DNA of 64,000 bases. Origin: Chitinophaga pinensis. GTDB lineage: Bacteria > Bacteroidota > Bacteroidia > Flavobacteriales_D > Crocinitomicaceae. The notes beneath the pieces are model-generated. The model was not told where the DNA came from and searched no databases. It saw only the letters and a list, made by a program, of their open reading frames with translations. Position numbers and translations under genes: made by a program. Location of the stretch: NCBI GenBank assembly GCA_945902745.1, contig CAMDNE010000001.1, forward strand, positions 124,001 to 188,000. Reading direction: 5' to 3'. This document shows positions 51,253 through 60,902 of this stretch, piece after piece; the stretch's first letter is position 1, and the number at the start of each line of letters is the position of its first letter.

Positions 51253-51984
51253 ATGAAACAATATATCAATACAACGATAATCGCATTGGCTGTAATTATA
51301 TCTGGTTATTTATTGGCGAATGGGTATAAAAATCGTGCAAAAGTAAGTCAGTCAATTAGCGTTACCGGTGCTGGAGAAGAAAATTTTTCGAGTGATTTAA
51401 TTGTTTGGAGAGCCAATTTCTCTAAGAAAGACTATGAATTGAAAACGGCTTATGCCAATTTGAACAAAGATCAAAACACCATTCGAAAATACCTTATTTC
51501 TAAAGGTATTCAAGGTGATGAAATTGTTTTTGATGCTGTCGAAATTCAGAAAGATTATTTCAACGAATACGACGATAATGGTCAATTAAGAAGCTCAGTT
51601 TTTAATGGTTATAGCTTGACACAAAGTTTGAAGATTCAATCTAAAAACGTTGACCGTGTAGAAAGTATATCTCGTGAAGTAACAGAATTGATTGACGCTG
51701 GAATTGAATTGAATTCCTTTTCACCTGATTATTATTATACGAAGCTTGCTTCTCTTAAAATTAAAATGATTGAAGCGGCAACAAAGGATGCAAAAAACCG
51801 TGCTGATAAAATTGCTTTGAATGCTGGTGGTGTTTTGGGAACGTTGAAAAGTGCTGAAATGGGCGTTTTTCAAATTACTGGAGAAAATACTTCTGAAGAT
51901 TTTTCATGGGGTGGAAATTTCAATACTTCGTCAAAAAAGAAAACAGCGAATATTACAATTCGTTTAAAGTATGATATTGATTAA
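51253..51984 (+). CDS. SIMPL-domain periplasmic protein
   Basis: The 243-aa protein has one N-terminal hydrophobic anchor (IIALAVIISGYLLANGY). A SIMPL (DUF541) domain follows: ISVTGAGEENFSSDLIVWRANFS, a helical AYANLNKDQNTIRKYLISKGI, the tyrosine-rich NSFSPDYYYTKLASLKIKMIEAATKDAKNRADKIA and a final strand TANITIRLKY. Homologues such as BP26 form ring oligomers in the periplasm or envelope. The role is often described as oxidative stress protection but remains unclear. It lies 23 bp after parC and 12 bp before the porin gene, so it may be read through. Confidence 0.85.
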   Translation: MKQYINTTIIALAVIISGYLLANGYKNRAKVSQSISVTGAGEENFSSDLIVWRANFSKKDYELKTAYANLNKDQNTIRKYLISKGIQGDEIVFDAVEIQKDYFNEYDDNGQLRSSVFNGYSLTQSLKIQSKNVDRVESISREVTELIDAGIELNSFSPDYYYTKLASLKIKMIEAATKDAKNRADKIALNAGGVLGTLKSAEMGVFQITGENTSEDFSWGGNFNTSSKKKTANITIRLKYDID

Positions 51985-51996
51985 TTTTAAACAACA

Positions 51997-53169
51997 ATGA
52001 TCAATATTCGATATATTCCTTTTTTCCTTTTTACTTTCTTACTTTTTCCTTTATTTTCAGTCGGGCAACTTCAAAAAGAGTTTATTAACCGAGACACAAC
52101 GGATTTAACATTTACTGGAACAAAAATTAATCCTTACGCTGTTGAATATGATACAACGGCCAAACTTACTTTCTCAGGATATTTCGATACGTATTATGCC
52201 TATTATACTGATTCGATAAACCCGAATGGATTCTGTAAATTTCCCACAACTGCTCCACGTCATAATCAAGTAGGAATAAACATTATTCAATTATCAGCAA
52301 AATATGAATCAACCAATTTTAGAGGAGTAGCAACAGTTTTTGGTGGTGATTGTCCTCAATCTTCCTGGTCTTCTCACCTCAACTTTATTCAAGAAGCCAA
52401 TGCAGGATTTAGAATCGTTAAAAAATTATGGGTTGATGCAGGTTTCTTCAGAACACACTTTGGATTAGAATCAATTCAACCTAGAGAAAATGTCACGATG
52501 AGTACCTCCATTGTAAATTGTTTCGAGCCCTATTTTTTAAGTGGAATAAAATTAACTTGGCAACAATCTTCAAAATTTCTGGTTCAATTGCATGCGTTCA
52601 ATTCCTTCAATCAGTATATTGAAACGAATAAAAATAAAGCACTTGGTTTTTCTGTAGTATATTCTCCAACCTCAAAAATCACAGCAACTTTGTCATCGAT
52701 CGTAAGTGATGAATCTCCTGACAAACAAAATTACAATCAAACATATTGCTATAATGATTTTTTGCTAACCTACAAATCAAATAAGTGGATTCTTGGTTTT
52801 GAAGCAAATTATGGTTTACGGACAAATTCGGTATTGTCAGATTCCACAAAATCAGCGTTCGTTTTTAGTAATTTATTGTTAGCTAAATACCGTATTACCC
52901 CTCAATGGGCTCTGTATTCGAGGGGAGAGATTTTTTCAGATCCGAATGAAATATTAACTGGTAAAATTGTCGATCAAAATAGTCAACTTATAGGTTTAGA
53001 TATATTGGGAGGAACCTTTGGAGTTGAGTACAAACCCATTCCAAACAGTTTCTTTAGGATTGAATCGCGTTATTTGCAATCCAAGAAATCAGAATCGATT
53101 TTCTATTATAACGATGCATCTCAAAATTACCGATTGGAATTTATTGTTGGTTTAGGATTGTGGTTTTAA
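51997..53169 (+). CDS. Outer-membrane beta-barrel porin (BBP2/OmpL-like)
   Basis: The 390-aa protein has a signal peptide (FLFTFLLFPLFSVGQLQ), then many amphipathic strands: LTFSGYFDTYYAYYTDS, NQVGINIIQLSAKYESTNFRGVATVFGG, KLWVDAGFFRTHFGLESIQPREN, ILGFEANYGLRTN, LEFIVGLGLWF. The start FSGYFDTYY, the motif GFFRTHFGLES and the C-terminal aromatic F match the putative beta-barrel porin-2 family. It is expected to be a channel for small solutes; specificity is unknown. Confidence 0.82.
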   Translation: MINIRYIPFFLFTFLLFPLFSVGQLQKEFINRDTTDLTFTGTKINPYAVEYDTTAKLTFSGYFDTYYAYYTDSINPNGFCKFPTTAPRHNQVGINIIQLSAKYESTNFRGVATVFGGDCPQSSWSSHLNFIQEANAGFRIVKKLWVDAGFFRTHFGLESIQPRENVTMSTSIVNCFEPYFLSGIKLTWQQSSKFLVQLHAFNSFNQYIETNKNKALGFSVVYSPTSKITATLSSIVSDESPDKQNYNQTYCYNDFLLTYKSNKWILGFEANYGLRTNSVLSDSTKSAFVFSNLLLAKYRITPQWALYSRGEIFSDPNEILTGKIVDQNSQLIGLDILGGTFGVEYKPIPNSFFRIESRYLQSKKSESIFYYNDASQNYRLEFIVGLGLWF

Positions 53170-53188
53170 ATTTTTCGGCTTAAATTTG
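53158..53188 (+). promoter_or_regulatory. Promoter of rocD
   Basis: TTG (53158-53160), 20 nt, TAAATTTG (53181-53188) fit the Bacteroidetes -33/-7 consensus, with the -33 part inside the end of the porin gene. It leaves a leader of about 80 nt before the rocD ATG at 53277; I see no riboswitch in it. Confidence 0.6.
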
Positions 53189-53276
53189 CTCAGGATGATT
53201 TCTCTCCAGCATGAAATGAGGAAAGGATAGTTGCTCTCCGGGATGAGCGGCAGTCAACGAATCTAATTTTATTTTT

Positions 53277-54557
53277 ATGAACGCAACACTTACAACTATG
53301 ACATCAGACGAATTCATCCAGTTAGAAGACAAGTACGGAGCACATAATTATCATCCACTTCCGGTTGTCCTTTCAAGAGGAGAAGGAGTATATGTTTGGG
53401 ATACTGAAGGGAAACGATATTTCGATTTCCTTTCTGCTTATTCAGCCGTGAATCAAGGTCATTGTCATCCGAAAATAATACAAGCGTTAATAGAACAAGC
53501 GCAAACGTTAACATTAACTTCTCGTGCTTTTTATAATGACACACTTGGTGTTTACGAAAAGTACATAACAGATTATTTTGGTTTCGACAAAGTGCTTCCA
53601 ATGAATACTGGAGCAGAGGCGGTTGAAACGGCAATAAAAATATGTCGAAAATGGGCGTATGAGAAAAAAGGAATTCCAGAAAATGAGGCGAAAATAATCG
53701 TATGTGAAGGAAACTTTCATGGTCGTACAACCACAATTATTTCATTTTCTAGTGATCCAGATGCAAGCAAGAATTTTGGACCTTATACTCCTGGTTTCAT
53801 TCGGATTCCTTATGATGACACAGAAGCCCTAGAAAAAGCTTTACAAGAACCAAATGTTGCTGGTTTCTTAGTTGAACCAATTCAGGGTGAAGCAGGTGTT
53901 TATACGCCAGCAGTTGATTTTTTATCAAAATCACGTGAATTATGCTCAAAGTACAACGCATTATTTATCGCAGATGAAGTTCAAACAGGAATTGCTCGAA
54001 CAGGAAGTTTATTAGCTGTTTGTGGGAATTGTACGTGTGAAAACCACTGTGAAAAACAAACAACTTATAGTCAACCAGATATTTTAATTTTAGGTAAAGC
54101 ACTATCTGGTGGCGTTTATCCAGTTTCGGCTGTTCTTGCAAATGATGAGGTGATGATGGTAATTAAACCAGGTCAACATGGGTCTACTTTTGGAGGGAAT
54201 CCGATTGCAGCAAAAGTCGGAGTTGCAGCTTTAGAAGTTGTTTTGAATGAACAATTAGCGTTGAATGCGCGTAAACTTGGGATTCTTTTCCGTAAAGAAA
54301 TGCAACGAATCGTTGATAATACAGATTTAGTTGTGAAAGTACGTGGAAAAGGATTACTGAATGCAATTATTGTGAACGATACAGAAGACAGCACTACAGC
54401 ATGGGATTTGTGCATGCAATTGAAAGAAAATGGTTTGTTAGCAAAACCAACGCATGGAAATATCATTCGTTTTGCACCACCGTTGGTTATGAACGAAGAA
54501 CAATTGATGGAATGTGTTGCAATCATTGAAAAAACTATTCTAGGGTTTAAAAAGTAA
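53277..54557 (+). CDS. rocD: Ornithine--oxo-acid transaminase
   Basis: This PLP class III aminotransferase converts ornithine and 2-oxoglutarate to glutamate semialdehyde and glutamate. The 426-aa protein has [40 protein letters not shown], the PLP phosphate loop [51 protein letters not shown] and the PLP lysine in [18 protein letters not shown]. Between the last two motifs is a Cys-rich insertion, [20 protein letters not shown], longer than in standard RocD. A second start (MTSDEF, residue 8) is also possible. Confidence 0.93.
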   Translation: MNATLTTMTSDEFIQLEDKYGAHNYHPLPVVLSRGEGVYVWDTEGKRYFDFLSAYSAVNQGHCHPKIIQALIEQAQTLTLTSRAFYNDTLGVYEKYITDYFGFDKVLPMNTGAEAVETAIKICRKWAYEKKGIPENEAKIIVCEGNFHGRTTTIISFSSDPDASKNFGPYTPGFIRIPYDDTEALEKALQEPNVAGFLVEPIQGEAGVYTPAVDFLSKSRELCSKYNALFIADEVQTGIARTGSLLAVCGNCTCENHCEKQTTYSQPDILILGKALSGGVYPVSAVLANDEVMMVIKPGQHGSTFGGNPIAAKVGVAALEVVLNEQLALNARKLGILFRKEMQRIVDNTDLVVKVRGKGLLNAIIVNDTEDSTTAWDLCMQLKENGLLAKPTHGNIIRFAPPLVMNEEQLMECVAIIEKTILGFKK

Positions 54558-54748
54558 AACCCTCATTAAATTGAGAGAGAAATCTAACACTTAATAAAAA
54601 TAAATAATAGGATTCTTCAGCTTTTTATATGGTTGAGCTATTTTTTTAATAGCACATTATTAAAGAGAAAAGGGAAACTAAAATTCCTATAAATCAAGTT
54701 ATTTACATCGGACTTATTATATTTGTCTGTATTTAAAAATTAAAAAAA

Positions 54749-56158
54749 TTGGCACAAAAAATCAAGTTTGGAACAGACGGTTGGAGAGCAATAATTGCAG
54801 AAGAATTTACAACTGAAAATGTTGCACGTGTATCATACGCAACAGGCGTTTGGTTAAAAGATAATTACGATAATCCAAGTGTGGTTGTTGGACATGATTG
54901 TCGATTTGCTGGAGAACTTTTCATGGAAACGGCTGTAAAGGTGTTTTTGAGTCAAGGGATTCAAGTTAAAATGTCACGTGGTTTCGTTTCAACACCAATG
55001 ATTTCTTTGGCAGCTAAGCAATTTGATTGTGGAATTGGTGTAATTATCACAGCAAGTCACAATCCGCCATCTTACAATGGTTTTAAATTAAAGGCATTCT
55101 TTGGTGGACCTTTAGCTCCAGAACATGTGCAAGAAGTGGAAGACATGATTCCAGATCTTTGTCCCATTGACTTATCTACTATTTCTATTGAAGGAGCAAT
55201 TTCTGCAGGTCAATTGGAAATAGTTGATATTGAAACGCGTTATGTCGATCACGTTAAGGCAAATTTTGATTTAGAAGCAATCGAAAAATCAGGGTTAAAT
55301 TTTGTCTATGATGCAATGTATGGCGCTGGACAAAACGTTATGAAGCGTTTGTTACCAAATATTCAGTTCTTGCATTGTGATCACAATCCCTCATTCATGG
55401 GACAAGCACCCGAACCGATTGGCAAAAACCTGAAAGAATTAGAAGCTTACATAAAAGCAAAAGGAAATATACATTGTGGCCTTGCAACTGATGGAGATGC
55501 GGATCGAATTGGTTTGTACAATGGAAAAGGTGAATTCGTGGATTCACATCATATCATTTTGTTGTTGATTCACTACATGGTGAAATACAAGCAAATGACT
55601 GGTAAGGTTGTAATTGCTTTTTCAGTAACACCGCGTGTTGAGAAATTGTGTAAACATTATGGTTTGGAATTGGAAACAACTAAAATTGGTTTCAAAGAAA
55701 TAGCAACTATCATGGTACACGACGATGTTTTACTTGGTGGAGAAGAATCAGGTGGAATTGCTGTAAAAGGACATATTCCTGAACGTGATGGTATTTGGAT
55801 GGGATTGATCATTTGGGAATTCATGGCGAAATCTGGAAAAACATTAGATCAATTAATTGATGAAGTGTATGAAATTGTTGGTGAATTCAAATTCGAACGA
55901 AATGATTTGCACATCACCGAAGAATTGAAACAAAAAATCATAGCAAACTGTAAGGCAGATAACTACAAATCATTCGGCAAATACCAAGTACAAGAAGTGA
56001 AAACAATTGATGGTTTCAAATACTTTTTTGACGAAAACCGCTGGTTGATGATTCGTCCTTCAGGAACAGAACCCGTTTTAAGAACTTACGCTGAAGCACC
56101 AACATTGCAAGAAGTGAGAGAGATTTTAAAAGTGACGGAAGAAACGATTTGTGTTTAA
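54749..56158 (+). CDS. Phosphoglucomutase/phosphomannomutase family protein
   Basis: The 469-aa alpha-D-phosphohexomutase starts at TTG 54749 (AQKIKFGTDGWRAIIAEEFT); no in-frame ATG occurs near. Motifs are the phosphoserine loop VIITASHNPPSYNGFKLK (Ser about 101), the metal loop GLATDGDADRIGLYN, sugar-binding GGEESGGIAVKGHIPERDG and phosphate-binding RPSGTEPVLRTYAEAP. It interconverts hexose 1- and 6-phosphates; glucose versus mannose preference is not clear. A TATATTTG box at 54718-54725 gives a short leader. Confidence 0.9.
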   Translation: MAQKIKFGTDGWRAIIAEEFTTENVARVSYATGVWLKDNYDNPSVVVGHDCRFAGELFMETAVKVFLSQGIQVKMSRGFVSTPMISLAAKQFDCGIGVIITASHNPPSYNGFKLKAFFGGPLAPEHVQEVEDMIPDLCPIDLSTISIEGAISAGQLEIVDIETRYVDHVKANFDLEAIEKSGLNFVYDAMYGAGQNVMKRLLPNIQFLHCDHNPSFMGQAPEPIGKNLKELEAYIKAKGNIHCGLATDGDADRIGLYNGKGEFVDSHHIILLLIHYMVKYKQMTGKVVIAFSVTPRVEKLCKHYGLELETTKIGFKEIATIMVHDDVLLGGEESGGIAVKGHIPERDGIWMGLIIWEFMAKSGKTLDQLIDEVYEIVGEFKFERNDLHITEELKQKIIANCKADNYKSFGKYQVQEVKTIDGFKYFFDENRWLMIRPSGTEPVLRTYAEAPTLQEVREILKVTEETICV

Positions 56159-56275
56159 AAAGTTAGATTCAATTTCAACAATCATTTTCTGATTTAGTTT
56201 TAAATAGTTCTCAAACTCATAGAAATAAATTGAACTTGCTCGAGAAGCTTTCTAAGAGTAGTATTTTGGAGTTGA

Positions 56276-56887
56276 CTAAAGTCCCAAATGTTCCTTCAAA
56301 TCAGCAATCGGATATTTTGAAGCAGCATCGTCAGGATTCAATAGAGCAACAAGGGTAACTTTCGAAACAATCTGCAGACTCATTTTTTCACCTAATTCAT
56401 GAACTAAAAACAGATTACCTGCTATTTCTATTGTTTCGGGATCAAGGTGCTCGATATTGTTCGCTTCAATTATCAATTCAACCGTTCCGTCAGCTTCTAG
56501 AAAAGCAACGTAGTACCATGGATTAGCATCAATTTCAACCACTTCCATTTCATTATTATATAAACTAAAAGTGCGTACCCAATTCTTTTGTGGCTTTCCA
56601 GCATAGAAGTTCCAATCAAGATGGCGTGGAGCAGCTTCAATAATATGCTCGACTATTTCTATCAAATCTTGATTCCCATTTGGTGAAATGGTAAAGAACC
56701 AACTGTTTTGATCGTCCAAACCTATGTCCCAAGTTAAGCGGCCAAATTCCAGAATTAAATTATTTAATTGATCGATTAAATATTCTTGTTCGATACTTAA
56801 TTCTTGTTCAATCGCATTTTTGATTAAGTATTCGTTTTGAACAAACCATCTCCAAAAATTTTCAAGTTTATCTTCGTCTATCTCCAT
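56276..56887 (-). CDS. Cytosolic protein of unknown function
   Basis: The 203-aa acidic protein has no signal peptide. It begins LENFWRWFVQNEYLIKNAIEQELSIEQEYLIDQLNNLILEF and continues LTWDIGLDDQNSWFFTISPNGNQDLIEIVEHIIEAAPRHLDWNFYAGKP. The FWxWF..NE start and the EAAP..W.F.AGKP segment occur in a widespread family of uncharacterised soluble proteins that I cannot name. It is convergent with the phosphohexomutase gene and divergent from aroC (41 bp gap). Confidence 0.7.
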   Translation of the reverse strand: MEIDEDKLENFWRWFVQNEYLIKNAIEQELSIEQEYLIDQLNNLILEFGRLTWDIGLDDQNSWFFTISPNGNQDLIEIVEHIIEAAPRHLDWNFYAGKPQKNWVRTFSLYNNEMEVVEIDANPWYYVAFLEADGTVELIIEANNIEHLDPETIEIAGNLFLVHELGEKMSLQIVSKVTLVALLNPDDAASKYPIADLKEHLGL

Positions 56888-56928
56888 ATATCCAAATCTG
56901 TTGTTAAATTAGTAATTATATTTGCAGG

Positions 56929-57996
56929 ATGGCAGGATCAACATTTGGAACTCTTTTTCGATTAAGCACGTTCGGGGAATCTCATGGAACTGCTATTGGC
57001 GGCGTTATTGATGGAGTTCCATCGAATATCTCATTAGATTTAGAAAAAATCCAAATTGAATTAGATCGCAGAAAGCCCGGTCAATCGGCAATCGTTACGC
57101 AACGAAAAGAAACAGATACAGTTCAATTTCTTTCAGGAATTTTTGAAGGAAAAACTACTGGAACGCCAATCGGTTTTGTGATTCCAAATGAAGATCAAAA
57201 ATCAGGTGATTACGAACATTTAAAAGAAGCTTATCGCCCTTCGCATGCTGATTTCACCTTCGATAAAAAATATGGAATCCGTGATTATAGAGGTGGTGGA
57301 CGATCAAGTGCACGTGAAACGGCAAGTAGAGTAGTAGCAGGTGCAATCGCAAAACAGATTTTAGATAGTTTAGGTATTGAATTTTCCACTTATGTTGACC
57401 AAGTTGGCTCAATACGATTGAATGATTCATCCTTCTTCTTAATGGATGCTATTGAATCTAGTCCTGTTCGTTGTCCAGATTTGAAAACGGCTGAACGGAT
57501 GGAAGAGTTAATTCGAGAAGTTCGGAAAGATGGCGATACAATTGGTGGATGTGTAAAATGTATGATTATCAATGTTCCTGTTGGTTTGGGCGAGCCTGTT
57601 TTTGACAAGTTACATGCTGAATTAGGAAAAGCAATGTTTTCAATCAATGCAGTAAAAGGTGTTGAATTTGGAAGCGGTTTTTCTGCTGTTGAAATGCGTG
57701 GATCTGAACACAATGATTTATTCAATGCTGATAGCACAACAAAAACCAATTTCAGTGGTGGAATCCAAGGTGGAATTTCAAATGGAATGCCAATTGAATT
57801 TCGAGTAGCATTCAAACCTGTTGCGACACTGATAAAAACACAATCAACCATTGACTCTAAAGGAGAAATCGTTGAATTAGAAGGTAAAGGTCGTCACGAT
57901 GCATGCGTCGTTCCAAGAGCAGTTCCAATTGTTGAGGCAATGGCAGCAATTGTAATTTTGGATTTCTATTTGAGGAATAAAGCTGTATCTTTGTAA
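56929..57996 (+). CDS. aroC: Chorismate synthase
   Basis: This is the last step of the shikimate pathway: FMN-dependent elimination of phosphate from EPSP to form chorismate. The 355-aa protein begins [31 protein letters not shown] and contains [48 protein letters not shown] and [18 protein letters not shown], all diagnostic. A TATATTTG box (56917-56924) ends 4 nt before the ATG, so the mRNA is probably leaderless. Confidence 0.97.
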   Translation: MAGSTFGTLFRLSTFGESHGTAIGGVIDGVPSNISLDLEKIQIELDRRKPGQSAIVTQRKETDTVQFLSGIFEGKTTGTPIGFVIPNEDQKSGDYEHLKEAYRPSHADFTFDKKYGIRDYRGGGRSSARETASRVVAGAIAKQILDSLGIEFSTYVDQVGSIRLNDSSFFLMDAIESSPVRCPDLKTAERMEELIREVRKDGDTIGGCVKCMIINVPVGLGEPVFDKLHAELGKAMFSINAVKGVEFGSGFSAVEMRGSEHNDLFNADSTTKTNFSGGIQGGISNGMPIEFRVAFKPVATLIKTQSTIDSKGEIVELEGKGRHDACVVPRAVPIVEAMAAIVILDFYLRNKAVSL

Positions 57997-58017
57997 GCGA
58001 ATTTTCAAGCAAAACAA

Positions 58018-58485
58018 ATGATTCAACGAAAGCAAAGCTTATATTTTTTAGCAGCACTCATATTAATTTTATTGCCATTATTTGGGACATCTTTTTTTAA
58101 TTATTTCTCTGAAGAAGGAATGGAATATAGTTACAATGCTTTTAACTTTAAACAAGTTGGAAGTGGACCATTAATTTTAAATAAAGGGTTTGAATGGATT
58201 TTGATTCTTATCATAAGCTTAATTCTAGTTTTAGCTATATTATCTTTTAAAAATAGAAAAAGACAAATTCAACTTGGTTGGTTAGCGTTTACTATGAATG
58301 TTTTAACTTCTGCACTTATCGTTTTTCATGCTTTCTTGTTTGAGTCGGCTCATAAAACTGATGCGTCACTAGTTATTGAAATGACCTTTTTTGCTTTTGC
58401 TTCGGCATTTTTGTTTATTTTTCTTGGAATTCAAGGAGTTCGGAAAGATAAAAAATTGGTCGACTCACTTAATCGCCTTCGTTAA
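58018..58485 (+). CDS. DUF4293 membrane protein
   Basis: This is a 155-aa protein with four transmembrane segments (LYFLAALILILLPLFGTSFF; WILILIISLILVLAILSF; LGWLAFTMNVLTSALIVFHAFLF; IEMTFFAFASAFLFIFLGIQGV). The start MIQRKQSLYFLAALIL and the KNRKRQIQLGWL loop are characteristic of the Bacteroidetes-specific DUF4293 family, whose function is unknown. It lies 21 bp after aroC and 3 bp before the ABC-F gene, so the three are likely co-transcribed. Confidence 0.88.
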   Translation: MIQRKQSLYFLAALILILLPLFGTSFFNYFSEEGMEYSYNAFNFKQVGSGPLILNKGFEWILILIISLILVLAILSFKNRKRQIQLGWLAFTMNVLTSALIVFHAFLFESAHKTDASLVIEMTFFAFASAFLFIFLGIQGVRKDKKLVDSLNRLR

Positions 58486-58488
58486 TTC

Positions 58489-60372
58489 ATGAATTATCTT
58501 TCAGTTGAAAATCTCACCAAATCGTTTGGTGACCGTGTTATTTTTTCAGATTTAACGTTCGGAATTGACCTCGGTCAAAAAGTTGCTATTGTTGCAAAAA
58601 ATGGAAACGGTAAAACGACCTTGCTTCGTTGCTTGATGGAATTAGAACAATATGATTCTGGTCGAATAGTTTACAGAAATGATATTCGTGTTGCATTCAT
58701 GGAGCAAAGTGAAAACTTGGATGAAACGCACACCATCATGGAGGCCGTTTTCTCACATGATTTGCCTGAATTGCAAGTTGTCAAAAAGTACAACCAAGCA
58801 ATGCGGGAAGGAAATGAAGCAGTTATTCATGAATGTTACGATGAATTAACGGAATTGAATGCGTGGGACATTGAGGTAAAAGTGAACCAGATTTTATCTG
58901 TTTTAAAATTGGATGATACGAGTAAACTAATTGGAAGTTTATCTGGTGGTCAAAAAAAGCGCGTTGCATTAGCACAAGTTTTAGTAGCAGAAGCAGACTT
59001 CTTAATTCTTGATGAGCCTACCAATCACTTGGATTTGGACATGATTGAATGGTTGGAAGAATACTTGTCAAAATCGAAATCAACGATTTTAATGGTAACG
59101 CACGACCGTTATTTCTTGGAAGTTGTATGTGATACTATTTTTGAATTAGAAGACAAAACACTTTATAAATACAAAGGAAATTTCTCTTATTATTTAGAGA
59201 AAAAAGCGGAACGACAAGAACAATTAGGTTCTACAATTGAGAAAGCGAAAAACACCTTTAAGAAAGAACTCGATTGGATTCGCCGCCAACCAAAAGCAAG
59301 AAGTGTAAAGCAAAAAGCAAGAGTTGGAAATTTTGACGAGGTTAAAAAAGCTGCAAGTCAGCGTGTGGATGATTCTGAAGTCGAAATTCCGGTAAAAATG
59401 GAACGTTTGGGTTCTAAAATTTTGGAATTGCATAAAATTGGAAAAGCATACGGACCTAAAGTAATTCTGGATAATTTTACCTACAATTTTCAAAGAAAAG
59501 AGCGTTTGGGAATTGTTGGAAATAACGGCACTGGAAAATCTACTTTTCTAAATGTGATTCAAGGCAGAGAAGAAGTTGACCGAGGAAAAGTGGTAATAGG
59601 AGAAACAGTTGTTTTTGGCTATTACAGTCAGGAATTAATCAAAGTTGACGAGGATAAAAAAGTGATTGATGTCATTCGAGACATTGCTGAATTTATTCCA
59701 TTAGAAAAAGGCAGACAATTATCAGCTGCTCAGTTTTTAGAGAAGTTCTTGTTCGACCGTAAAATGCATTACAACTTCGTTCACAAATTGAGTGGGGGAG
59801 AAAAGCGCCGTTTGAAATTGATGACAGTGTTGATGTCAAATCCGAACTTCTTGATTTTAGATGAGCCAACAAATGACCTCGATATCTTTGTAATGACGGT
59901 TCTAGAAGATTATCTAAGAACCTTTGAAGGATGTTTAATTGTTGTTTCTCACGACCGTTATTTCATGGATAAAATGGTGGATCACCTTTTTGTTTTCGAA
60001 GGAGATGGAGCCATCAAAGATATCATTGGTAATTACACTGAATACAGAAAGCAAACAGCTGTTGATTACAAGAAAGACCCTTCGACAACCTCAGGGGCAA
60101 AGGAAACTGTTAAAGAAGTAAAAGTAACCCAGCTTTCAAATTCTTCAGTTGAAGAGAAAAAGAAATTGTCATTCAAAGAAAAAGAAGAATTCAAAAAAAT
60201 AGAAAAGGACATGGAGTCACTTGAATCCGAAAAGGAAACATTGACTACAAAACTTTCTGATTCTACAATTTCAAACGAAGACATTATGAATGCTGGAAAT
60301 CGGTTAGCTGAAGTAGTTCAAAAACTCGAAGAAATTACAGATCGTTGGTTGGAATTATCGGAATATGCCTAA
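58489..60372 (+). CDS. ABC-F family ATPase
   Basis: This is a 627-aa soluble protein with two ABC domains and no membrane segments. Domain 1 has Walker A VAKNGNGKTTLL, signature LSGGQKKRVALA and Walker B FLILDEPTNHLDL. The linker has QPKARSVKQKAR. Domain 2 has GNNGTGKSTFL, LSGGEKRRLKL and FLILDEPTNDLDI. The C-terminus is a charged coiled coil (SFKEKEEFKKIEKDMESLESEKETLTTKL), as in the Uup type. ABC-F proteins act on ribosomes or, for Uup, affect transposon excision. It is not evidently a resistance-type member. Confidence 0.92.
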   Translation: MNYLSVENLTKSFGDRVIFSDLTFGIDLGQKVAIVAKNGNGKTTLLRCLMELEQYDSGRIVYRNDIRVAFMEQSENLDETHTIMEAVFSHDLPELQVVKKYNQAMREGNEAVIHECYDELTELNAWDIEVKVNQILSVLKLDDTSKLIGSLSGGQKKRVALAQVLVAEADFLILDEPTNHLDLDMIEWLEEYLSKSKSTILMVTHDRYFLEVVCDTIFELEDKTLYKYKGNFSYYLEKKAERQEQLGSTIEKAKNTFKKELDWIRRQPKARSVKQKARVGNFDEVKKAASQRVDDSEVEIPVKMERLGSKILELHKIGKAYGPKVILDNFTYNFQRKERLGIVGNNGTGKSTFLNVIQGREEVDRGKVVIGETVVFGYYSQELIKVDEDKKVIDVIRDIAEFIPLEKGRQLSAAQFLEKFLFDRKMHYNFVHKLSGGEKRRLKLMTVLMSNPNFLILDEPTNDLDIFVMTVLEDYLRTFEGCLIVVSHDRYFMDKMVDHLFVFEGDGAIKDIIGNYTEYRKQTAVDYKKDPSTTSGAKETVKEVKVTQLSNSSVEEKKKLSFKEKEEFKKIEKDMESLESEKETLTTKLSDSTISNEDIMNAGNRLAEVVQKLEEITDRWLELSEYA

Positions 60373-60902
60373 ATGATTTGATGTTAATGTTATATATGTT
60401 TTGCATTTGCTCAGCATTCTCACGTAAGGACTGTACATTTTATTTTGTCCATCAATTATCACAAATTTCCACGAATAGAGACTAGATGTACAAATTTATA
60501 TTGTCCCGTAGGGACTTTGTTTCTCTAGCAAATTTTAATTTGCGATCCGTTTTGTCCCTTAGGGACTATGCCAAATAAACCCCCAACAATTTTCATTGAA
60601 CAGATGGTTTTTAAGTAAAACATGATAAAACTGACTTTGAACACCTGTAATCATTGATGTTATACGTAATATTGCGAAGTTGCAATATTTAAATATTGCA
60701 CGTTAAATTCAAATTTTTAATTCCTGAAATTTCTCATTATCATTGCTTCTAAAACAACATGTTTCACCACAATATTAAATCAACATCTATTTCTTGATAA
60801 AATGATTGATTAACCTGATTTTATTTTCAATTGAATCGGAATAATTGGTATTTTGGTACTTGCTTTTAAATAAAAATTACTACCGTTAGAAAATTAAAAA
60901 CT
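60373..60902. other. 530-bp gap with short GTCCC/GGGAC hairpins
   Basis: No gene is seen. Two similar small hairpins are present: GTCCC-GTA-GGGAC (60503-60515) and GTCCC-TTA-GGGAC (60554-60566), each preceded by a TTG/TTT tract, about 51 bp apart. A little further on, AAACATGATAAAACTGA resembles the end of the three-hairpin repeat (CATGACAAAACTA). The rest is AT-rich leader sequence for fhs. No clear TAnnTTTG box was found near the fhs start. Confidence 0.5.

Noticed and set aside
57390-57851. 153-aa minus-strand ORF inside aroC
   Set aside because: aroC on the plus strand has all family motifs; the antisense frame has none.
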